From positions 13,108 to 23,631 of the forward strand of contig DGEQ01000145.1 of NCBI GenBank assembly GCA_002386045.1: 10,524 bases of DNA, in the 5' to 3' direction. Positions 6,068 to 10,524 of the stretch are shown piece by piece (the first letter of the stretch is position 1; each line of letters begins with the position of its first letter). A program made the translations under genes and the position numbers. The DNA is from Hungateiclostridiaceae bacterium UBA3922. GTDB taxonomy: Bacteria > Bacillota > Clostridia > Acetivibrionales > DTU013. The notes below the pieces were generated by a model. That model was not told where the DNA came from and made no database searches. It was given only the letters and a program-made list of their open reading frames with translations.

Positions 6068-6970
6068 TTATCCCAGTATCTCTTCCAGCTTCTCGAAGCT
6101 TTCACGGGTCATCAGCGCATCCTTGTCGGTCCCTTTCAGCTTCACGATATATGTCCAGCGCCCGTACGGGTAGATCCTGTCGATATAGTTGATGTTGATG
6201 ATATATGACTTGTGGCACCGCATAAACGCACTGTCGTCAAGCTTCCGGCCGATATCGCCAAGGCTCTCGGACGTGACATACCTGCTTCCGGACGTGTAAA
6301 CCGCCGTAGCCTTGTCTTCCCGCTGTACCAGGATGATCTCCTCCACATCGACAAGGCTTATGCCCTCCCTGTTCCGGATGATCAGTTTCCTGGGGGCATT
6401 GGATTTCCGGGCAGCATCGGTTTTTTGAGCGGCGTTGTCCGGCCCGGACGTTTTGCCCGGACTGCTTTGCTCCCCGCCACATCCGTCCTGCTCAATGCCG
6501 CGGCTGGCCTTCTCACTCTCGCGGTCTCTGTGCCCGCTGTCCCGGCCGCCCTGTCCTATGTCCCGACTGTCCTGTTCCCTGCTCTCATATGCTTCATGCC
6601 TGAACCTGCCGATGCTTTTTATCCTCCCCAGCGTCTGCTCAAGGCGCTGGATCCTGAACGGTTTGACGAGGTAATCGAAGGCATATACCTCGAAGGCCTC
6701 CGGCATATATGATTCGTGTGCCGTTGCAAAAATGATGACGGTCCTGGGGTCTATGTCCGCGATCCTCCTGGCGCAGTCGATGCCTGACATGACCGGCATC
6801 TCAACGTCAAGAAACACAACGGCCGGCCGCTCCGATTCAAAAAGGCGGAGAGCGGCGCCGCCGTCCTCCGCTTCGCCTGCGATAACGAAACCACCGGACC
6901 TCTCCACGGCTTTTTTCAGAACAAGTCTCATGCCCTCGTCATCATCGGCTATCAGGACTTTTATGCTCAA
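6068..6970 (-). CDS. LytTR-family response regulator
   Basis: This is a DNA-binding response regulator expected to be phosphorylated by a partner kinase and to regulate transcription. With a TTG start it has 300 residues. An N-terminal receiver domain spans about 3-120, with acidic pocket D9/D10, phospho-acceptor D55 in VVFLDVEMP, T83 and K103 in YLVKPF. A C-terminal LytTR domain spans about 195-300 (VEEIILVQREDKATAVY, then FMRCHKSYIININYID). The two are joined by an unusually long, charged linker (about 124-195) with repeated R/D/G/S-rich words. The TTG at 6970 is preferred over the ATG at 6997. It directly precedes the usual receiver start SIKVLIADDD, has GAGGTGG about 9 bases upstream, and overlaps the stop codon of the preceding gene as TTGA, a classic coupling arrangement. 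The likely partner is the Spo0B-type kinase at the other end of the gene row, as in NatK/NatR-like pairs, but this is inferred from family and position. Confidence 0.9.
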   Translation of the reverse strand: MSIKVLIADDDEGMRLVLKKAVERSGGFVIAGEAEDGGAALRLFESERPAVVFLDVEMPVMSGIDCARRIADIDPRTVIIFATAHESYMPEAFEVYAFDYLVKPFRIQRLEQTLGRIKSIGRFRHEAYESREQDSRDIGQGGRDSGHRDRESEKASRGIEQDGCGGEQSSPGKTSGPDNAAQKTDAARKSNAPRKLIIRNREGISLVDVEEIILVQREDKATAVYTSGSRYVTSESLGDIGRKLDDSAFMRCHKSYIININYIDRIYPYGRWTYIVKLKGTDKDALMTRESFEKLEEILG

Positions 6971-7554
6971 ATCCTGCCACCACCTCTTCTCAGGCATTTA
7001 GGCCTGCCAAGCACCTCAGCCATGATGAATCCCCTGAGCAGGTCGTCTTGCGAAGAGAGCAGCCCGAATCCAGCCTGACTGTTTTTAGCCCTGTTACGCT
7101 TCAGGGAAGCTTCCCTCCCGGTTTTCATGCCAGCCTGTACATCTTTGTTCATTGCCGGAGAAACGTTACCGGCGCTCTGCGGACCCGGCGCCGTATCCGC
7201 CATGCCCGGCGTCATGCTTACCGTCCCGGCTTCTTCCGACATCCGGGTTTGGACCGCCCGGGGCATCCTGGCTCCGTTTGCCTGGGGTACCCGGCTTCCA
7301 TTCGCCTGTGGTGCCCGGGTCCCGGCTGCATACGGTGCCCGTGATCCGTCAGCCCCAGTTGTCCGGACGGGATCAGCAGCCCGGCCTGCCCGCGCAGATG
7401 CGAATGTTACGCCGCGTACGCCGTGTGGCATCCTCCGGGCGCCGGCTCTTTCCCGCTGGTTGCCGGCCAGGGCATTCAAAACACTCGGATCAGGCGAAAG
7501 GCCGAATTTTGCGGCAGGGTCGATCATAAACGGGTTATTCCATCCTTTTTTCAT
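6967..7554 (-). CDS. Low-complexity protein of unknown function
   Basis: I do not recognise a domain in this 195-residue product. It has a short folded-looking N-terminus (MKKGWNNPFMIDPAAKFGL) and a C-terminus with LLRGFIMAEVLGRPKCLRRG. The latter resembles an E(I/V)LG-P-R-type ending I recall from other clostridial hypothetical proteins. Between them lies a basic Arg/Ala/Pro/Gly-rich stretch with tandem 8-residue repeats (GTRAPQAN, GSRVPQAN, GARMPRAV). There is no signal peptide or membrane segment. GGAAGGG lies 7 bases before the ATG, supporting expression. It follows floA by 35 bases and its TGA overlaps the TTG start of the response regulator by 4 bases, so translation of the two is probably coupled. 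The middle looks intrinsically disordered; a role as adaptor or DNA/RNA-binding tail is possible but unsupported. Confidence 0.7.
   Translation of the reverse strand: MKKGWNNPFMIDPAAKFGLSPDPSVLNALAGNQRERAGARRMPHGVRGVTFASARAGRAADPVRTTGADGSRAPYAAGTRAPQANGSRVPQANGARMPRAVQTRMSEEAGTVSMTPGMADTAPGPQSAGNVSPAMNKDVQAGMKTGREASLKRNRAKNSQAGFGLLSSQDDLLRGFIMAEVLGRPKCLRRGGGRI
7262..7357. repeat. 24-bp tandem repeat inside the unknown gene
   Basis: Four imperfect 24-base units start at 7262, 7286, 7310 and 7334. Because the period is a multiple of three, they encode an 8-residue repeat of the form G-(S/T/A)-R-x-P-x-A-x on the minus strand. The reading frame is kept through all copies, which suggests selection for an open but length-variable linker. 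Confidence 0.6.
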
Positions 7555-7589
7555 AGCGATACCCTTCCTGTCGATGCCTTCTGTCCGGC

Positions 7590-8579
7590 TTAATTCCCAT
7601 CTTTATTGTCCGCATCGGTTTTGCCGATCTTCGAGATCGATTCCCTCATGCGTGTGTCAGAAATGAGATTCTGCAGGTTGTAATAATCCATGGCACCAAG
7701 TTTCCCGCTGTTGAGCGCATTGGCCATGGCTTTGGGTACTTCTGCCTCGGCTTCCACGACCCTTGCCCTCATTTCCTGCACCAGCGCCTTCATTTCCTGC
7801 TCTTTTGCAACAGCCATCGCACGCCTTTCTTCCGCCTTGGCCTGGGCGATGTTCCTGTCGGCTTCGGCTTGGGACATCTGCAGCTGGGCGCCGATATTCC
7901 TGCCCACGTCGACATCGGCTATATCGATGGACAGTATCTCAAATGCAGTGCCGGAATCAAGGCCTTTTTCGAGTACTGTCCGGGATATCAGGTCAGGATT
8001 CTCGAGCACGTCTTTATGCGACTCGGAACTGCCGACGGTGGTTACGATGCCCTCGCCCACCCTGGCTATGATAGTTGCTTCGCCTGCACCTCCTATGAGC
8101 CTTTCGAGGTTCGCCCTGACAGTGACACGCGCCTTGACGAGCAGTTCTATACCGTCCTTCGCCATTGCCGATATGTTCGGCGTTTCGATCACCTTGGGGT
8201 TGACACTCATTTTCACGGCTTCCAGTACATCCCTGCCTGCAAGATCGATGGCGGCGGCCCTGGCGAACGGAAGATCCATGTTGGCCCTGTTGGCGGCGAT
8301 CAGGGCATTTACCACCTTGTCCACGTTCCCGCCTGCCAGGTAGTGCGCTTCCAGCTGGTTGACGCTGACATCAAGCCCGGCTTTCCTCGCCTTTATCAGC
8401 GGCAGTATGATCTTGCTGGGGACTACTCTCCTGAGCCTCATCCCGACAAGGGTGAATATGCCTACGCGCACACCGGCTGCAAATGCCGATATCCAGAGCC
8501 CGATCGGGATAAAGTTGAAAAAGATCATCAGGAAAATGATGACTATGAATATGATTCCTATAGGTACCAATAACTCCAC
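7590..8579 (-). CDS. floA: Flotillin-like protein FloA
   Basis: FloA is a bacterial flotillin that assembles in membrane microdomains and affects membrane fluidity, signalling and the stability of membrane protein complexes. The 329-residue product is close to the usual FloA length. A hydrophobic N-terminal anchor spans about 3-35 (IGIIFIVIIFLMIFF). It is followed by the SPFH core, about 40-230, with conserved VVPSKIILPLIKARKAGLDV, EAHYLAGGNVDKVVNAL and TVGSSESHKDVLENPD. A charged Ala/Glu-rich coiled coil follows at 235-285 (QAEADRNIAQAKAEERRAMA). The start is a GTG at 8579 with AAAGGAG 8 bases upstream. It follows the NfeD gene, as is typical (compare yqeZ-yqfA in Bacillus subtilis), with a 136-base gap that holds a candidate promoter and a palindrome. 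Downstream, an unknown gene follows after 35 bases. Confidence 0.95.
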   Translation of the reverse strand: MELLVPIGIIFIVIIFLMIFFNFIPIGLWISAFAAGVRVGIFTLVGMRLRRVVPSKIILPLIKARKAGLDVSVNQLEAHYLAGGNVDKVVNALIAANRANMDLPFARAAAIDLAGRDVLEAVKMSVNPKVIETPNISAMAKDGIELLVKARVTVRANLERLIGGAGEATIIARVGEGIVTTVGSSESHKDVLENPDLISRTVLEKGLDSGTAFEILSIDIADVDVGRNIGAQLQMSQAEADRNIAQAKAEERRAMAVAKEQEMKALVQEMRARVVEAEAEVPKAMANALNSGKLGAMDYYNLQNLISDTRMRESISKIGKTDADNKDGN

Positions 8580-8620
8580 GACGATCGCTCCTTTCAGTTA
8601 AATTAATAAACACCTCGCCC

Positions 8621-8626
8621 ATTATA
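8621..8626 (-). promoter_or_regulatory. TATAAT box upstream of floA
   Basis: Reading the minus strand, a perfect TATAAT lies 42 bases before the GTG start of floA, within TACGTATAATGG. The hexamer at 17-base spacing (GGACAA) is a poor -35 match. TTGGGA is present, but about 20 bases away. The box also contains an overlapping CGTA, reminiscent of the ECF sigma-W -10 element known for the B. subtilis flotillin operon. I could not find a properly spaced TGAAAC partner. Confidence 0.35.
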
Positions 8627-8677
8627 CGTATGTGTCCGGGGGTTTGTCCCAATCATACCCGTTTGCCATCGTTGCAC

Positions 8678-8693
8678 CGATATCCTGATATCG
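8678..8693. promoter_or_regulatory. CGATATC-CT-GATATCG palindrome between nfeD and floA
   Basis: A perfect 7-bp inverted repeat with a 2-base spacer lies in the nfeD-floA gap, about 50 bases upstream of the TATAAT box for floA transcription. Its right half with flank, CTGATATCGTCA (8685-8696), is identical to a 12-base stretch in the 20-bp repeat array (3612-3623). It could be an operator or another copy of a dispersed repeat. Confidence 0.35.
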
Positions 8694-8715
8694 TCACAAT
8701 GGCGCTGTCCAGCGA

Positions 8716-9252
8716 TCATTGCGGCGCCGGATCGTTCTCCATGTCGTCAGATGCTGTTTTTCGCTTCACAACTATTCTGTTCCCTTCGATCTTATCGATA
8801 TACACCAGTGTGTCCTTCGGGATGTATTCCCCTTCCGAAACCACGTCCAGCCTGACACCATTGAAATCAGCTATCCCGGACGGCCTCAGTACCGACAGTG
8901 TTTTTCCTTCACTTCCCAGCAGGTAACTGAGATCATCGAATGCAGAGAACTTGATGTCATCATCAACGGTGCTGTCCAGCACGATATGTTTCGCCAGCCG
9001 TCCCCTGGTCGCCGACTGGAGCACGATCGCAAGGGCGGCTCCCAGTACTGCCAGCACGACCGCAACCAGTATGAGTGCCTGGAGTACGGTTTTGGCATAC
9101 AGTATGATCCCTGCCGTCAGGAGGATTATCCCCATGACGCCCGGCAGACCAAATCCGGGATGGAACATCTCTATAATGATAAGGATCAACCCGGCAACAA
9201 TGCATAACAGCGGTATCCAACTGTAATCGGTAAAGATCGCTGCAAAATCCAT
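8716..9252 (-). CDS. NfeD-family membrane protein, short form
   Basis: NfeD proteins accompany SPFH/flotillin proteins and are thought to work with them in membrane quality control. This 178-residue member has three predicted membrane helices (about 13-30, 36-54 and 57-79). A cytoplasmic C-terminal OB-fold follows at about 110-165, with the typical pattern GSEGKTLSVLRPSGIADFNG, RLDVVSEGEYI and VYIDKIEGNRIVVKR. It lacks the N-terminal ClpP-like serine protease domain of long NfeD proteins such as YqeZ, so it is a short form rather than a truncated gene; the start has GGGAGGTG about 5 bases upstream of ATG. It lies between the histidine kinase gene (200-base gap) and floA (136-base gap), all in one direction. 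A TATAAT box just upstream suggests its own promoter. The symbol nfeD is often used for this family, but I leave it blank for this short form. Confidence 0.88.
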   Translation of the reverse strand: MDFAAIFTDYSWIPLLCIVAGLILIIIEMFHPGFGLPGVMGIILLTAGIILYAKTVLQALILVAVVLAVLGAALAIVLQSATRGRLAKHIVLDSTVDDDIKFSAFDDLSYLLGSEGKTLSVLRPSGIADFNGVRLDVVSEGEYIPKDTLVYIDKIEGNRIVVKRKTASDDMENDPAPQ

Positions 9253-9290
9253 GTCAGCACCTCCCGTCCTGTTTATTTGCCAGATTCACA

Positions 9291-9296
9291 ATTATA
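9291..9296 (-). promoter_or_regulatory. TATAAT box upstream of the NfeD gene
   Basis: On the minus strand a perfect TATAAT (within AAAGTATAATTG) lies 38 bases before the ATG of the NfeD gene, inside the AT-rich half of the 200-base gap after the kinase gene. The hexamer 17 bases upstream is TTCGCG, a weak -35. The placement relative to the ribosome binding site suits a promoter for nfeD-floA. The other half of the gap (about 9350-9452) shows a TATCGATATC word but no convincing terminator for the kinase gene. Confidence 0.4.
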
Positions 9297-9452
9297 CTTT
9301 AATACATATCCGCCGCGAATCAGATACAAAACTTCTGAAAAATACATATGGGCTGCTGAAATGTCACTTGCCCGGAGCCCGCATCACTGTATCGATATCC
9401 ACATGCCCTGTCCGGTATCCGTGTTGCCGGCCGATGTATTCACTGGTTCTGA

Positions 9453-10331
9453 TCAATGCCCGATGCTGACATGCTGCCTGGGGATCTGCCCGGAAAAAAC
9501 GGTCAGGTCTCCCTCCCTGGAAACGCCGATGCTTCCTCCGTGTTCTTCGACGATCCTTTTGGCTATGGCAAGGCCCATCCCTTCGCCCTTATCCCCTTTC
9601 GTCGTGAAACCGGCCTCGAATATCCTGCCGGTCAGCTCGGGCGGTATGGGCTCTCCGCTGTTCAGCACCCTGAAATAGTGATACTTCAGGTCCTCATACA
9701 GTTCGACCCTGATGTATTTTTCGCCGACTGGTTGCAGGACCGCATATATGGCATTGTCGATGAGGTTCCCAAGGACCCTGCAGAACCCCCATGAAGGGAT
9801 CGCCAGGTCCTTGAGCTGGGTCCTGACATCGAGATCCATGGTGATGCCCTGCTTTTCACATGCCATCAGTTTTGCCTGCAGAAGCGCATTGACGGCGGCG
9901 ACAGAAGTCTTCATGATCCTGCTTACGCGCTCGATGTCCTCATAGACTTTCTCTATGTATTCGGCCGCAGCCTTGTATTCGTCCATCTCTATGAGCGAGT
10001 GGACCACCTGCAGGTGGTTCATGAAATCATGTCTCTGGGCACGCAGCGTTGAATTGAGCTTCTCCACTTTTGCCAGCGTATTTTCCAGCAGCCTGAACTC
10101 ATGCCAGGAGCGGATCAGTCCGGCCCTGCTCCTGAAAATGATTATGCTGTCGATCGCCACGGTAGCGGCAATAACGGCAATGACGATTATGCTCCACGGG
10201 TTCGTGATCAGTTCCGTACCTTTGTCAGATTCGATGATGTACAGCAAAACCGCACCGATCAGCGCAGCCTGTATAAAGTTGATCACTATCAGCAGAAGCG
10301 CAGTTTTGCCGGGTTCGAACCTCCTGCTCAC
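9453..10331 (-). CDS. Membrane sensor histidine kinase, Spo0B-type
   Basis: The product (292 residues from GTG) is a small two-helix sensor kinase. Membrane segments lie at about 11-33 and 47-66 with only a short loop between them, so there is no extracytoplasmic sensor domain. It may sense the membrane itself or a partner protein. The dimerisation domain is of Spo0B type, with phospho-acceptor H101 in LRAQRHDFMNHLQVV. The ATPase domain shows the N box NLIDNAIYAV (189-198), a G1-like IFEAGFTTKGDKGEG and GMGLAIAKRIVEEHGG (251-266). Kinases of this type usually pair with LytTR regulators. One lies four genes downstream in the same direction. I chose GTG at 10331 because AAAGGTGG lies 7 bases upstream; TTG at 10349 lies inside that site. 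A TATACT at 10365-10370 (minus strand) is a possible -10 box without a good -35. Confidence 0.9.
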   Translation of the reverse strand: MSRRFEPGKTALLLIVINFIQAALIGAVLLYIIESDKGTELITNPWSIIVIAVIAATVAIDSIIIFRSRAGLIRSWHEFRLLENTLAKVEKLNSTLRAQRHDFMNHLQVVHSLIEMDEYKAAAEYIEKVYEDIERVSRIMKTSVAAVNALLQAKLMACEKQGITMDLDVRTQLKDLAIPSWGFCRVLGNLIDNAIYAVLQPVGEKYIRVELYEDLKYHYFRVLNSGEPIPPELTGRIFEAGFTTKGDKGEGMGLAIAKRIVEEHGGSIGVSREGDLTVFSGQIPRQHVSIGH

Positions 10332-10372
10332 GGAACTGCCACCTTTCAACGGATTGCAATATTTAGTATATC

Positions 10373-10395
10373 AAAAAAAAGGGTGCCAGGCACCC
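10373..10395 (-). terminator. Intrinsic terminator GGGTGC-CTG-GCACCC plus T8
   Basis: Read on the minus strand, a 6-bp perfect GC-rich stem with a 3-base loop (10381-10395) is followed by eight T residues (10380-10373). It lies after the tRNA gene and before the kinase gene, so it should stop transcription entering from the tRNA side. Confidence 0.7.
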
Positions 10396-10399
10396 ATAT

Positions 10400-10422
10400 A
10401 AAAAAATCCCCGCAGAGCGAGG
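10400..10422 (-). terminator. Intrinsic terminator CCTCGC-TCT-GCGGGG plus T7
   Basis: On the minus strand, CCTCGC (10422-10417) pairs with GCGGGG (10413-10408), with one G-T wobble and a 3-base loop, and is followed by A and seven T residues. It is the first of two terminators in tandem behind the tRNA. The opposite strand reads the same hairpin followed by CTTGTTTT, so weak bidirectional action is possible. Confidence 0.65.
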
Positions 10423-10457
10423 CTTGTTTTACCGTGGAGGCGATATTGAAATTATGT

Positions 10458-10500
10458 TGAAGCAGGAGGCCGAAGAATGATCTTACGTCCTCCTGCTTCA
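10458..10500. repeat. 12-bp perfect inverted repeat next to the tRNA end
   Basis: TGAAGCAGGAGG (10458-10469) and CCTCCTGCTTCA (10489-10500) are perfect inverted repeats. The pairing can continue with CG/CG, then AAGA with TCTT around an ATGA tetraloop, forming a long near-complete hairpin. It begins one base after the encoded CCA end of the tRNA on the minus strand. It has no T-run, so it is not a standard terminator; it may be a tRNA processing or protective structure, or an intergenic repeat. Confidence 0.6.
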
Positions 10501-10501
10501 G

Positions 10502-10524
10502 TGGTGACCCATAGGGGACTCGAA
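10502..10524 (-). tRNA. tRNA, 3' end only, cut by the window edge
   Basis: The minus strand reads T-loop TTCGAGT (10524-10518), T-stem CCCCT (10517-10513), acceptor strand ATGGGTC (10512-10506), discriminator A (10505) and encoded CCA (10504-10502). These are exactly the 7+5+7+1+3 spacings of a tRNA 3' end. The rest lies beyond the window. The predicted 5' acceptor strand would be GACCCAT, which is common in Firmicutes lysine tRNAs, but the anticodon is not visible and the identity is open. Confidence 0.75.

Noticed and set aside
8716..9252. NfeD gene as a truncated pseudogene of a long NfeD
   Set aside because: Start, ribosome binding site, three helices and the OB-fold are intact, and short NfeD proteins lacking the protease domain are a normal family form.
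10345..10353. Possible LytTR binding half-site (TCCGTTGAA on the minus strand) before the kinase gene
   Set aside because: Only one imperfect half-site is seen, with no direct repeat at about two helical turns, and it lies at the ribosome binding site.
10477..10524. ORF on the plus strand starting with ATG after AGGAGG and open to the window end
   Set aside because: It overlaps the minus-strand tRNA 3' end and the 12-bp inverted repeat; the ribosome-binding-site match is part of the hairpin arm, so the ORF is most likely fortuitous.

Overview
The window looks like chromosomal DNA of a Gram-positive, probably clostridial, bacterium of moderate to high GC. Three things point that way: strong AGGAGG-type ribosome binding sites, several GTG and TTG starts, and Firmicutes-typical families (a GGGtGRT protein paired with a NifU-like protein, FloA with a short NfeD, and a Spo0B-type kinase with a LytTR regulator). 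All functional calls come from reading motifs by eye; no database search was possible.

Layout. (1) 164-1225 (+): class I mannose-6-phosphate isomerase. (2) 1226-1727: a 500-base gene-free stretch holding a 169-bp MITE-like element with 15-bp perfect terminal inverted repeats, a fourfold 16-bp tandem repeat, a weak hairpin and degenerate GC-rich repeats. (3) 1728-3441 (-): a two-gene operon for a NifU-like scaffold protein and a GGGtGRT-family protein. (4) 3442-4016: a divergent intergenic region with an array of 20-bp repeats, most carrying GATATC in exact register, followed by an AT-rich stretch and a possible leader ORF with hairpin. (5) 4017-5945 (+): glycogen branching enzyme GlgB. (6) 6068-10331 (-): five genes in one direction, read in transcription order as a membrane histidine kinase, short NfeD, FloA, a low-complexity protein of unknown function, and a LytTR response regulator. 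(7) 10373-10524: two intrinsic terminators, a long perfect inverted repeat and the 3' end of a tRNA gene on the minus strand that runs out of the window.

How the genes may work together. ManA and GlgB are both carbohydrate enzymes but are separated by the opposite-strand operon. The most notable arrangement is the flotillin/NfeD pair placed between a two-transmembrane kinase with no obvious sensor domain and a LytTR regulator. Start and stop codons of the last two genes overlap by 4 bases, so they are probably co-translated. Gaps of 200 and 136 bases, each holding a TATAAT box, suggest internal promoters upstream of nfeD and floA. It is therefore inference, not observation, that all five genes form one transcript or one membrane-stress circuit.

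The region is rich in short tandem repeats, both between genes (16-bp and 20-bp units) and inside genes (a 24-bp unit in the unknown protein, a repetitive linker in the regulator).
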